DNA from: Bugulina stolonifera
Taxonomy: Eukaryota > Bryozoa > Gymnolaemata > Cheilostomatida > Bugulidae
Direction: 5' to 3'
DNA: 64,000 nt
Assembly: GCA_935421135.1 (NCBI GenBank)
Contig: OW285196.1
Coordinates: forward strand, 2,699,001 to 2,763,000
Shown here: piece by piece, positions 33,810 to 43,929 of the stretch
Numbering within the stretch: the first letter of the stretch is position 1
Layout: every line of letters begins with the position of its first letter
Notes under the pieces: model-generated
What the model was told of the DNA's origin: nothing
Database searches by the model: none
What the model saw: only the letters and a program-made list of their open reading frames with translations
Made by a program: the position numbers and the translations under genes

Positions 33810-34976
33810 TGTAATGGTTTCTGTGATTTGGTGCGGTCGTCCTTGGACGATTATCGACCCAGAAATGAAGTGCCTATGAGTAGTAATAGGACTTCGCATT
33901 ACATGAAAGATCGAGCGGTCTCAGTAGCCCAATAACTACCAAAGACGACCCATCTGGTCCCAAGTCTGACCTTCAGACTATACAATGAAAGAGAGTGATC
34001 CGATCTAGTAGGCGGTTCGCTAAGCGAATGACCTGACAAAAGGAAGTGAAAGTCTCTGTATCAAGTATAGATGTGTCTTTATTGAAAGCCAAGTGAAGAC
34101 TGAGACAATGAACAGTAAAACAATGCCCTTTATATAGTATAAGGACTTCCGGCCGACGTGGCGTCGGGAAAAGACGACGTGTGGTCGTCTGGAAATTGCG
34201 CCGGCCGACCCAAAATAGGTCGGGTTCTACAAAAGTTGCTTATAATGGTCCAATTTATGTACAAAATGAATATCAATGGATTCTGAGAGGTCGGGCCTCT
34301 GTACATGGGTATAAAAGGCAGTAAAACACTTAGTAATAATCATGTAACCATATACAATAGTATAAGAGTAAAGTACAAGCAGATATATACAATTATGTGC
34401 ACACAAGAATGAGTGTCAGATGTACCCTAAAAGCAGAAATATTTCGCGGAAGAAAGTTTCGCGAGTTTGCTAATCCTGGAGCAATTTGCGATAGAAATAT
34501 TTAGCGAGTTTGGCCTATCGCGAAATTTGTTTAAGTCCCAAAATTGATGTTTAAGTATATTCCAGCATTAAAACCAAGCTTAGCTAAGCTCTATGTTTAC
34601 TCAGATTTAAACCCCACTTACATACAGTACAAAAGTACAGCTGACTCCTATATAGTGCAGTAAGCCTACCTGTGAGGTGAAGTAATTACTATAACTTGTT
34701 AAAAAATCCTCTGATTGAGCTCCTACTATTAGACTACTTACCAATTATGTTATAGTAAATACTTGCTGCTTTTTCAAATATCCAACTATGTATCATATAG
34801 CTATATAGCTGCATGCATGGTCTGTTTAAACCAGAAATTATTTAAATCAGTTTGAAAGCAGATATTAATAGCGATGGAAATTATTTGCGAGTTTGTCACT
34901 CGCGAAATTCGCAAAAGTTAAAACTCGCAAAATGTATCTGCTTTTAGGGTAAGATACGATTTGGCGTACCATTACA
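33810..34976 (-). mobile_element. LTR family A, copy 1 (solo LTR split by a MITE)
   Basis: Ends are TGTAATGG...CCATTACA with a 4-bp target duplication ATAC at 33806-33809 and 34977-34980. It matches the copies at 40094, 46020 and 51499. On the minus strand it carries a TATATAAAGGGC box and, about 60 bases on, CAATAAAGACAC, so transcription reads minus. Without the inserted MITE (34425-34949) it is about 640 bp. There is no internal region, so it is a solo LTR or a small non-autonomous element with LTR-like ends. Confidence 0.7.
34425..34949. mobile_element. MITE, 525 bp, TA target site
   Basis: Terminal inverted repeats CCCTAAAAGCAGA / TCTGCTTTTAGGG are flanked by TA (34423-34424 and 34950-34951). 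The empty site is seen in the copy at 51499-52163, which reads GATGTAAGATAC without interruption, proving insertion with TA duplication. Internal sequence is non-coding with repeated TTTCGCGAGTTT-type motifs. TA targets point to the Tc1/mariner group. Confidence 0.85.
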
Positions 34977-34980
34977 ATAC

Positions 34981-35585
34981 TGTAATGGACGACCCCAGTC
35001 CGTTTGCTAGCCGACGACCCTTAAGGCCGTCGAGCTCTTTATGTTATTATATAATAGTCTACCATTCTAGTCGTCTTTGCTGTATCCTATATAGTAACTT
35101 GTAAGTGTTTAGCTTGTTACATAATCCTTAGTATATGATTATGTAACCTTTTCTATAGCTAATTATAGTGTTTGATTACTAGCCGTCTCTATCATGAACG
35201 GCCTTATTGTTGTTTGAACGACCTTGTGTAAACGACCTACTATTGTGAACGGCTTACTAATGTAAATGGCCAACAGCCGGAACTAGTGGTTTTCTTTGTC
35301 TAGTATTTCCTTTGTCTCCTTCAGCTATATAAGGAGCCTGATTCTTGTTGTACTTTGCAATCTCTTGTATGCCTTCGTGCCCTCAAGATCACTCAATACA
35401 TCATACATAGATTTATATATTCTATGAGTTATATTGATGCGTTGATCAATTGATACTTGAGCTTTACATGTTGAACATACGCTAGAGAGGTTGTTTTGGC
35501 TAGGTAGCCGTTCTCTGCATCTGCACCTACAAGTCGTCGGTGGCTTGTGTACAGACCTTGGGCCGTCTGGGACACATCCGCAACA
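34981..35585 (+). repeat. 5' LTR of element B
   Basis: Begins TGTAATGGACGACCCC and ends CACATCCGCAACA. TATATAAGG at 35326-35334 is a likely promoter box. It abuts the ATAC duplication shared with LTR family A copy 1. Confidence 0.85.
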
Positions 35586-35641
35586 TTAGTGGCAGCAGTG
35601 GGATTAGGCGAATCCCTGACGACTTGTAGCAAGGGCAGATA

Positions 35642-36562
35642 ATGCAGAGGCGGAACCTAGCCATGGAGAGCACCCGGTCATCCGCAGGGGAGGATACCGG
35701 AGATGTTCACAGACTGGTGGGTCTTGTGGAACGACTGTTACTGGAACAGCCTCGTCCAGCAGTACAGGCCTTCAAGGCACCCTGCTACGACGGCGGCAGT
35801 GACGTCGAGTTCTTCATTCGCCAATTCCAGGCCGTCGCTACGGCGAACGGCTGGAATGAGGCGGCCACCTTCTTACATCTCCGGAACTCGCTCTGTGAGG
35901 CGGCCAAGGATTGTGGACGGCCAGATACCACTGCAGGGATCTGGGCAGCTCTCAGGAGCCGTTTTGGTATGTCCCCTTGGGAGGCACGCCAACGGCTCGG
36001 TCAGTTGAGGAGAGACCAGCATACTCCACTTCAGGCACATGCTAATGAAGTGGTAAGGCTGGTCGAACTGGCTCATGGGGAGCTGCCAGAGGCGTATAGG
36101 ACGACCCTGGCAGTGGAGGCGTTCACGCAGACGTTGGGCAATGGGCACCTCCAACGGCACCTGTTGGCGGTGGGAGCCAGGAATATGGAAACGGCCGTGC
36201 GAGCGGGCACGGAGTTCCTTAATGTTCAGGCTACCCCCGTCAGGACGGACCGAGGAGGATACTCCTCGGCCGTCAGAGCGGTGTCATTAGAGGACGACCC
36301 ACCAATGGAGCGGGAAGAACAGGAGGAGCGGCTAGCCTGGCGGGATGAAATGCAGGAAATGGTGCAAAAACTGCAGGTTATCATCCGACAGGTAGTAGAG
36401 CTCAAGGAGTTGGCCAAACAGAGGAACATGCCACCCCCAGTGTCAAACAACCCAGTCTCATGCTGGCACTGTGGAGAAGAGGGGCATGTACGACGCTTCT
36501 GTACGGCCAAGGAAGGTAGCCAGGCTAAGCAGTCGGGAAACAGGGGAGGCCCGGTTCAGTAG
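35642..36562 (+). CDS. Gag of LTR element B (CCHC zinc knuckle)
   Basis: 306 codons from ATG 35642 (a second in-frame ATG lies 8 codons on). The middle part resembles retrotransposon capsid (FFIRQFQAVATANGW, EARQRLGQLRRDQHTPLQAH, VVRLVELAHGEL). The C-terminus has one zinc knuckle, CWHCGEEGHVRRFC (C-x2-C-x4-H-x4-C), at about residues 276-289. The stop TAG is at 36560. Just before it, GGGAAAC at 36535-36541 stands in the reading phase needed for a -1 ribosomal frameshift into the next ORF. The frame is intact, which suggests a young or maintained element. Confidence 0.85.
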   Translation: MQRRNLAMESTRSSAGEDTGDVHRLVGLVERLLLEQPRPAVQAFKAPCYDGGSDVEFFIRQFQAVATANGWNEAATFLHLRNSLCEAAKDCGRPDTTAGIWAALRSRFGMSPWEARQRLGQLRRDQHTPLQAHANEVVRLVELAHGELPEAYRTTLAVEAFTQTLGNGHLQRHLLAVGARNMETAVRAGTEFLNVQATPVRTDRGGYSSAVRAVSLEDDPPMEREEQEERLAWRDEMQEMVQKLQVIIRQVVELKELAKQRNMPPPVSNNPVSCWHCGEEGHVRRFCTAKEGSQAKQSGNRGGPVQ

Positions 36563-38559
36563 AGACCACTGCTAGCCGGGCCGTCACTGAGCTGAGAGTG
36601 GATGGCCACACGGCCGGGGGCCGTTCCTTTGCGACCCCCATCACACCCAACCTCTGGAGAGGCGCTGCCCACCAGGTAACCCCGGTGGACCTAGCCCCCC
36701 TTGAGGCAATGTGTGTCGATCAGTTGGTAGTGAAGGATGGCCAGCCGTCGCCCTCTGTCGCCCGACGGAGGAGGAGGAGACGGCACCAGCGCCGAAGGGA
36801 CGCAAAAAGCCAGGAACTACATTTGGAGAGTTTATATGTAGACGGCCTGGTAGGAGGAGTGAGGGCCCGTTTCCTGATTGACTCAGGTTGCACGGCCAAC
36901 ATGCTCGCTCCTAGAATTGCGGCAGCAATACCTGATAGCAGAAGACCAGATAGGCCGTTCACGCGTACGACGGCTATGCTGGCAGATGGGTCTAGACTCC
37001 CACTGGAAGGGACGACCCAGGCTGAGCTCTGTATTGGTAAAACCTGTGGCGAAGAAACATTTGTGGTGGGACCCATCAGGGCAGATGGGGTGCTAGGGAT
37101 GCCTTTTCTGACGGCACATGACTGTGCGTTAGATTTCAGGAGGCGGAGTTTGGGCATATATGGTGAGAAGATCGCCTGTACCATTGGCTCTGGTACAGAG
37201 ACGACCCCCGATGAAGTAGCGCGACAAAGGCGTCAGACGACGGCCAAGCTACATACCGGGACTCCCATAAGCGACCCCAGGGCGCCAGAAAACATGCAGA
37301 CGCGAAAACGACCAATCCGGGTCCAGTCTGTCTCTGTTGGCCCCAATGAGCGTTGTGACAAACAGGTGCGAAAACGGCCATCCACGGCCCAGTCTGTCCC
37401 TGTAGCAACGGACTCCCAGCGTCCAGAAAGAGGGCGAGGTAATCCTGCACTTGAACGAACCACCCAAACGTATGCCGTCACAGACAGCACAGGCAGAGCT
37501 CAGGCCGTCCCTTGGCAATGGACGGCCAGGATCCAGAAACGGCCAGCCGCCGAGGTAGGGCGTGGCCTAATGCGGACGACCAACCGCAGTGATGTCTGGA
37601 ATCCTTCAGGTGTTAGTGCTGCCTATATAAGTGGGGACATGGTGATGTCCCCCAGTCAGTGTGGCGCTGGCTGCAACGTAGGAGAAGGGAGAGTGACTCC
37701 TGGAGTAGAGCAACGGGCCGCTGAGTCGACGACCCCTCCAGTGGACGACCCTGTCGTCGCTGGAGGAAAGTCGGCTCAGTTGGAGTCATCTGCCAAGGGG
37801 TCGGACCTGTTGGGTGATGGGGAGCCAGTCTCTGCCATCTTGCCGTCAGTGCAAGTTCGTGTAGAGCCGTTGTCTCTCACACCCAAGCAGGTTGAGGAGC
37901 TGCGGGCTGGCCCCATACCAGACCAGTGGCTATCATCGGACTCACGAAAGATGATAGACGTCTGTATGGGGGGTTCCGGGAAGAACCGGCATTGCACCAT
38001 ATGCCTCTTCCCTGGGACGGCGAAACGGGTACGGACCCATATCATGCAGCATGTGGCGAGATGCTACTGTGGCTGTAGATATGAAAATGTGTCCCGGGAC
38101 GCTGTCTGGAGCCATCAGCACCGTGGCAAGAAACAGAGGAGATGCGCCCAGGCTGGGGTGATTTACCGGGTTGATGCGGCCTCCTTCCCTGCCTTTAAGA
38201 GAGCAATGGGATGGCCTGCATCTCTCGGCTGGTCGGTGCCAGTACCTTTCTTACTGGGACCCGATGGTCGTAAGACCAAACCAGATACAGCTGCTCCTTC
38301 TCTTCCTTCCACTGAGGAAGGTGGGAGTAGTACAGCCCCCAGCCTTGGAGTGCGAATGCCAGCCTGGCACCCGAAGGCAGCGCCCGCTGCTTCGATGGTG
38401 TCAGGTGAAGAAAAGAAGAAGATGTCCCCAGCAGAGCAGAACCGGACACCAGCAGTCGAGGAGCCAGCCCTCCAGATCACAGAAGCAGATGTCACCCTGG
38501 ATGAGCCCACGTCTCCCAACTCTGATAGCTCACCACTCCCCCAGGCAAGCCAGCCGTAG
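36529..38559 (+). CDS. retropepsin plus zinc-finger ORF of LTR element B
   Basis: Open from 36529 in the -1 frame relative to gag; there is no ATG near the start, so a Gag-Pro fusion is expected. An Arg-rich block (RRRRRRRHQRRR) is followed by an aspartic protease: FLIDSGCTANML (active-site DSG) and GVLGMPFL (flap/second hydrophobic motif). Then comes a long low-complexity linker with Arg/Pro/Thr repeats of RKRP type. Near 37960-38130 are two Cys/His clusters, C-x2-C-x11-H-x3-H and CYCGC...H-x-H, that look like zinc fingers. The stop TAG is at 38557. Where a reverse transcriptase would be expected there is only this non-catalytic region. Confidence 0.75.
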   Translation, partial: AVGKQGRPGSVETTASRAVTELRVDGHTAGGRSFATPITPNLWRGAAHQVTPVDLAPLEAMCVDQLVVKDGQPSPSVARRRRRRRHQRRRDAKSQELHLESLYVDGLVGGVRARFLIDSGCTANMLAPRIAAAIPDSRRPDRPFTRTTAMLADGSRLPLEGTTQAELCIGKTCGEETFVVGPIRADGVLGMPFLTAHDCALDFRRRSLGIYGEKIACTIGSGTETTPDEVARQRRQTTAKLHTGTPISDPRAPENMQTRKRPIRVQSVSVGPNERCDKQVRKRPSTAQSVPVATDSQRPERGRGNPALERTTQTYAVTDSTGRAQAVPWQWTARIQKRPAAEVGRGLMRTTNRSDVWNPSGVSAAYISGDMVMSPSQCGAGCNVGEGRVTPGVEQRAAESTTPPVDDPVVAGGKSAQLESSAKGSDLLGDGEPVSAILPSVQVRVEPLSLTPKQVEELRAGPIPDQWLSSDSRKMIDVCMGGSGKNRHCTICLFPGTAKRVRTHIMQHVARCYCGCRYENVSRDAVWSHQHRGKKQRRCAQAGVIYRVDAASFPAFKRAMGWPASLGWSVPVPFLLGPDGRKTKPDTAAPSLPSTEEGGSSTAPSLGVRMPAWHPKAAPAASMVSGEEKKKMSPAEQNRTPAVEEPALQITEADVTLDEPTSPNSDSSPLPQASQP
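36535..36541 (+). promoter_or_regulatory. canonical -1 frameshift heptamer GGGAAAC
   Basis: In the gag frame it reads xxG GGA AAC, i.e. X XXY YYZ. It lies inside the gag/pro overlap (36529-36562), where the -1 frame is open from 36529 onward and gag ends at 36562. The pro frame is exactly the -1 frame. Confidence 0.7.
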
Positions 38560-39006
38560 AAGAAGCCAGAGGCACCCGTCTCTCCTGTCCGCCGGAAACG
38601 GCCGCTTCCTTCTGCACAGATGCTACCTCGGAGTTCCCTATCAGACCGCAGACGGCCATCCAGGGACCGTTCCCCTGCCAGTGAGGAGCCTAGGACCTCT
38701 AGACGCCATGCCCGGAGACCCTCTGAGGACAGTAGAAGTCGGAGCCCACTAATGCCAGCCCACTTTGACAAGGAGCTGGAGCGAAAGCTGACAATAGAGC
38801 CATACTCTTATGGTTACGACCAGCGGATGAGGGATGTCTCAGACCCTTTACGGAGACACCTACGCGCAGCTGACAGAGTAATCAACCATTTAGAGACCAA
38901 GAAGGCACAGCTAGATGGAGTGGCCCGTAGCAGAGTATCTGACGAGTTGAAGCGAGTGAAACGAGAGCGTGCTACCTACCAGAGGCTAATGCAAGAACTT
39001 CCCTGA
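38560..39006 (+). CDS. C-terminal coiled-coil segment of element B, after an in-frame TAG
   Basis: It reads in the same frame as the upstream ORF after a single TAG (38557-38559), with no other stop until TGA at 39004-39006. It is Arg/Ser/Pro-rich (SLSDRRRPSRDRSP) and then charged and helical (RAADRVINHLETKKAQ, VSDELKRVKRERATYQRL). It may be read through the amber codon or be a point-mutated part of one ORF; an ATG at 38620 would allow separate initiation. The function is unknown. Confidence 0.55.
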   Translation, partial: KKPEAPVSPVRRKRPLPSAQMLPRSSLSDRRRPSRDRSPASEEPRTSRRHARRPSEDSRSRSPLMPAHFDKELERKLTIEPYSYGYDQRMRDVSDPLRRHLRAADRVINHLETKKAQLDGVARSRVSDELKRVKRERATYQRLMQELP

Positions 39007-39166
39007 TCCGGTATACACTGACTCTCTTGTATATATCTTGTGTGTCTCATATCTTATCCATATTCTTATCTTGTGTGAACTTATATATATATGCTGTACC
39101 TTTTTGCTAGTCGTGCATTACTATTTCTGTCATTGGAATCCTAGTGTCTCCAATTGGGGGGGATTG

Positions 39167-39771
39167 TGTAATGGACGACCCCAGTCCGTTTGCTAGCCGA
39201 CGACCCTTAAGGCCGTCGAGCTCTTTATGTTATTATATAATAGTCTACCATTCTAGTCGTCTTTGCTGTATCCTATATAGTATCTTGTAAGTGTTTAGCT
39301 TGTTACATAATCCTTAGTATATGATTATGTAACCTTTTCTATAGCTAATTATAGTGTTTGATTACTAGCCGTCTCTATTATGAACGGCCTTATTGTTGTT
39401 TGAACGACCTTGTGTAAACGACCTACTATTGTGAACGGCTTACTAATGTAAACGGCCAACAGCCGGAACTAGTGGTTTTCTTTGTCTAGTATTTCCTTTG
39501 TCTCCTTCAGCTATATAAGGAGCCTGATTCTTGTTGTACTTTGCACTCTCTTGTATGCCTTCGTGCCCTCAAGATCACTCAATACATCATACATACACTT
39601 ATATATTCTATGAGTTATATTGATGCGTTGATCAATTGATACTTGAGCATTACACTTTGAACATACGCTAGTGAGGTTGTTTTGGCTAGGTAGCCGTTCT
39701 CTGCATCTGCACCTACAAGTCGTCTGTGGCTTGTGTACAGACCTTGGGCCGTCTGGGACACATCCACAACA
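39167..39771 (+). repeat. 3' LTR of element B
   Basis: Direct copy of 34981-35585, followed by the target duplication ATAC at 39772-39775. Confidence 0.85.
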
Positions 39772-39775
39772 ATAC

Positions 39776-40089
39776 TAAATCAGTAAACAACTAAAATAGT
39801 AAATACAGTAAGTGACTCGCTAACCAAAGCAACAAGTAAGTAAGTAAGCTAGAGAGCTAGCGGGCAAGCTCTCTCATAATACATGATGTCCTTCCTTTTT
39901 ATACTTTTTGTGATACTCTATTACAATATAAAGCCTTTCCTATTGGCTAAAATATTCATATACAATAGTTATATCAATCTGTCATAGGGAGCTCGGTTGT
40001 CTGTTTAATTTCTATTGGCTAGCTAAGAAAACACTGCAGGATACTAGATAATTGTTACTGGTAATTCTGGCTTATCTGTATGAACTATA
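39776..40089. other. spacer between two LTR elements
   Basis: AT-rich, with a short (AAGT)n run near 39830 and the palindromic AGAGAGCTAGCGGGCAAGCTCTCT near 39851. No gene seen. Confidence 0.4.
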
Positions 40090-40598
40090 ATATTGTAATG
40101 GTTTCTGTGATTTGGTGCGGTCGTCCTTGGACGACTATCGACCCAGAAATGAAGTACCTATGAGTGGTAATAGGACTTTGCACTACATGAAAGATCGAGC
40201 GGTCTCAGTAGCCCAAATACTACCAAAGACGGCCCATCTGGTCCCAAGTCTGACCTTCAGACTATACAATGAAAGAGAGTGATCCGACCTAGTAGGCGGT
40301 TCGCTAAGCGAATGACCTGACAAAAGGAAGTGAAAGTCTCTGTACCAAGTATAGATGTGTCTTTATTGAAAGCCAAGTGAAGACTGAGAGGATGAACAGT
40401 AAAACAATGCCCTTTATATAGTATAAGGACTTCCGGCCGACGTGACGTCGGGAAAAGACGACGTGTGGTCGTCCGGAAGTTGCGCAACAAGATGGCCGCC
40501 GGAAGCCCGACGGCCGACCCAAAATAGGTCGGGTTCTGCAAAAGTTGCAGTTATTATGGTCCAATTCATGTACAAAACGAATATCAATGGATTCTGAG

Positions 40599-40831
40599 TG
40601 TTGCAGTTAGTTTATATTTGGGAGTTATCTTATATTACACTGGAATTGCGCTCTCACTATATCGCACCACTGGAGTCGCCATCTTGAGTGCGCATTGGAC
40701 AACCATCTTGATGAACACTAGATTATAAAAAACGATCTAGACTTTTAACTAGTTAAGGTAGTTGGGCTGGCCAGCCATAGGTTCCCTAGATTTGATAAAC
40801 TACAGGTAAATATATATTACATCATACAACA
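40599..40831 (+). repeat. 5' LTR of element C
   Basis: 233 bp, paired with 44938-45170. Confidence 0.9.
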
Positions 40832-40936
40832 TGGTGGCAGCTGCGGTCTGAACCCTGGAATAGCTATCCTGAATAACTGAGATATTTTTGTGCTCCACGT
40901 GAGTTGGCTCTGTGATTTGATTTGTTGGTCTTGGAG

Positions 40937-41998
40937 ATGGAGGGACTTGGCCTGGCACCTCTTGCTGAGCTCTGCTTGGATGGAAATCTTGCTGAAAATT
41001 GGAGGAAATGGAGGAGAAATTTTGAGAATTATTTGATTGCCATCAATCTGAATGCTGCACCCAGAGGTGAGGATGGCAACTTTCCTGCTGCGAATAATGC
41101 CATATGGTTGAGGCAAATAGCCATATTGAGGCATTGTATTGGTGAGGAAGCTGTGGAAATCCTTGATCAGTTTGAATTTAATGAGAATGCTGACCCGGCT
41201 GAAAACAGGAATCGTCTCCCTGACGCATTGGCCAAATTTGAAGGTTATTTCAACCCGAGAAGGAACCTATTATATGAATGGTACGTTTTCATGTCTATGG
41301 TTCAGGGTGATGGTGAACCAATTGATATGTTTGTGAAACGACTCAAGACACAGGCAACCAAATGTGACTTTGATGAGAAGAGGGACATGATGATTTTAGT
41401 TAGATGTGTTTTTGGCATCAAAGAACAAAGACTAAAGGAGAAGCTACTACAAGACAGACAGGTGACATTAACTGGTGCCATTGATATGATCAGAGCTGCA
41501 GAGGTAACCAAAGTGCAACTGGCAGAAATAGCTAGTGAGCGAACTGTCTACGCTGTTAAAAGTGAGGAGAAACCTCCCACACCAGCACCAAGGAAGATAA
41601 TGGATTATAAATTTTGTGGTTTTGACCACCTCAAAGAAAAGTGCCCAGCATACGGGCAGGAATGTCGACTATGCGGTGGTAAGAATCACTTCAAAAAGAA
41701 ATGCACACGAAAAGAGGTGAATGCGGTTTCCTATAAGACAGGCAAGATGAGTATGAGCGACCTGTTTGTTGGCATGGTGTCAGAGGAAACTGAGCCACCA
41801 AGAGGCTGGTTTAAGAGTTATCGAGTTTGTCATGGTAAGCAAAGCAAGCTGATAAACTTTAAAATCGACACTGGCGCTGAGGCTAATGTATTGCCATTGA
41901 ACTATGCCAAGACGCTGTGTGCAGCAATAGAGCCAAGTGAGGCAAGGCTTCTTACATATTTGGGGAGCCGCTTCCTAATGGAGGTAAGGCTAGACTAG
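40937..41998 (+). pseudogene. gag and protease N-terminal part of element C
   Basis: The first ATG in the frame is 40937. Capsid-like text (WRKWRRNFENYL, FEGYFNPRRNLLYEWYVF, DMFVKRLKTQATKCDFDEKRD) is followed by a nucleic-acid-binding region with CCHC-like clusters (CRLCGGKNHFKKKC complete; the preceding FCGFDHLKEKC has lost its first Cys). Then comes the protease active site FKIDTGAEANVLP. The frame ends at TAG 41996, but homology continues in the +1 adjacent frame from about 41960. A single indel has therefore cut the protease. Confidence 0.85.
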
Positions 41999-43929
41999 GG
42001 CTAGATTCTGATGTTGTAAACGAGCTCACCTTTGAGTTAGTCGATGGTGATGTCGTGCCCATTCTTGGTTTCAACGCATGTGTTCGGCTTGGTATTATAA
42101 AAAGGGTTGATAACATTAACAACCAAGCTATTCTAGAAGAGTTTGCGGACTGCTTTGAAGGCATAGGATGTTTTGAGAAGGAACATACTATAAGAACTAA
42201 TCCTGATGTAAAACCGGTGATCAACAGAGCTCGGCGCATACCTATTAGCATGATTGATAAAGTCAAGGAGGAACTTGAGAAAATGGAAAGCAATGGCATT
42301 ATTCAAAAAATAGATCAACCTACTGAATGGGTGAACAGCATGGTTGTCGTTGAGAAACGCGATGGAAGCATACGCATCTGTCTAGACCCAAAAGAGTTGA
42401 ACAAAGCAATACTAAGAGAGCATCACCACATACCAACGCTAGAAGATATCTCTTTCAAATTCAGTGGTATGTCGGTCTTCACTATTGTGGACATGAAAAG
42501 TGGCTATTGGCATGTGCCTCTGGATCACCCATCTCAACTGTTGACTACCTTCAATACACCCTTTGGAAGTTATTGCTTCTCCAGATTACCCTTTGGGGTA
42601 AACTCAAGTGCCAAGGTCTTTGAGAAGCGAGTCGAGGAAGTTTTTGGTGACCTGGATGTCAGCATTTATTTTGATGACCTGATCATAGCAGGCAAAGACC
42701 AAGAAGATCATGACAGAAAATTAAGACGACTGCTTCAACGAGCCCGTGAAAACAATGTCAAATTCAACAAGGAGAAAATACAGCACAATAGATCTGAGGT
42801 CAACTTTCTAGACCACATAGTGTCGAAAGACGGTCTGAAACCAGATCCAGATAAAGTCAGAGCAATAGAAGAAATGCCCAATCCCGATGACAAGGAAGGG
42901 ATACAACGACTCATGGGATCTCTCAACTTCTTAAGGAGCTATATTCCTAATATATCACAAATCACACAACCGATCAGAGACCTACTGAAAGCTGATTCAG
43001 TCTGGAACTGGGGAGCGGAGCAGGATGAAGCTATACGCTGTATAAAGCAGATATTGATGAGTGAGCCTGTTCTCAAGTACTTCGATGTAAAGAAAGACAT
43101 TGTCCTTCAAACCGACGCTTCACAAGGAGGCCTTGGTGCTGTACTTCTCCAAGACGGTCAGCCAGTAGCCTATGGATCTAGAGCCCTCACGGAAACGGAA
43201 CAAAGATACCCTCAGATTGATAAGGAGCTGTTGGCCATAGTTTATGGGTGTGAAAAGTTCCATACCTACACATATGGTCGTGACATTAATGTGCAGAGGG
43301 ACCATCAGCCACTAGTTTCAATAGTGAACAAACCACTCTGGAATGCGTCACCCAGACTTCAGAGGCTGCTGATTCGATTACAGAAGTATTGTATCGAGGA
43401 GATTAAGTATGTACCAGGCAAGTACCTTTATCTTGCTGACACATTGTCAAGGGCATACTTGCCAACTACCCAAGAGAATTTGGAGGACGAGGTGGTAATG
43501 ATCCACTGCATACAACTGGAAGAATCCGCTAAGCAACTTCTAGATGCTGAATATGACCAGGATGCAGCTATGAAGCAGCTGAAGAGTGCCATTCTGGATG
43601 GATGGTTCTGGAGCAATAAAAAAGAAGCCCCTGTGTCAATACAGCCATTTTGGAACTGTCGTGACGAACTTTACATCCGTGATGGTCTGATATACAAGGG
43701 TGAACAAGTGATTATCCCGGGTTTGCTACGAGGAGACTATATGAAACAACTTTACAAAGGCCATCTAGGCATGGATAAGTGTATTGAGAGGGCGAAGCAG
43801 AGCATGTTCTGGCCGGGTATGATACAGGAGATTAGACAACTGATTGGGTCCTGTTCTACATGCCTCAAGTTTGCCAACAAGCAACAAAAGATGCCGCTAC
43901 TACCGCATGAAGTCCCTAAACTGCCGTGA
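41960..43929 (+). pseudogene. protease end, reverse transcriptase, RNase H and integrase zinc domain of element C
   Basis: Continues the protease after the frameshift, then RT. Visible motifs are VEKRDGSIRICLDPKELNKA, FTIVDMKSGYWHVPL, SRLPFGVNSS and the catalytic YFDD (SIYFDDLIIAGK). RNase H has LQTDASQGGLGAVLLQ, DKELLAIVYGCEKF and a changed DHQPL block. The integrase H2C2 finger is HLGMDKC...CSTCLKF. The frame stops at TGA 43927, at a codon where Ty3/Gypsy elements normally have Trp. Confidence 0.85.

Larger units (their letters stand above)
34981..39771 (+). mobile_element. LTR element B, 4791 bp, Gag-protease only (no reverse transcriptase)
   Basis: Two 605-bp LTRs (34981-35585 and 39167-39771) differ at only about a dozen sites. 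The target duplication is ATAC (34977-34980 and 39772-39775). A purine-rich GGGGGGGA tract precedes the 3' LTR, and TGGCAGCAGTGGGAT, a possible primer site, follows the 5' LTR. Between them are gag (35642), a retropepsin/zinc-finger ORF (from about 36529) and a short coiled-coil tail after one TAG. No reverse transcriptase, RNase H or integrase is present, and there is no room for them. It must rely on another element for copying, as TR-GAG type elements do. Confidence 0.8.

Noticed and set aside
35873..38771. Several antisense ORFs of 70-200 codons across element B
   Set aside because: They are shadows of the GC-richer gag and protease ORFs, without domains or start context.
40257..40564. 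ORFs conserved among the LTR family A copies (also 46110-46458 and 51709-52035)
   Set aside because: Similarity follows from DNA homology of the repeats; start positions shift between copies and no domain is present. The region covers the LTR promoter and polyadenylation signals.
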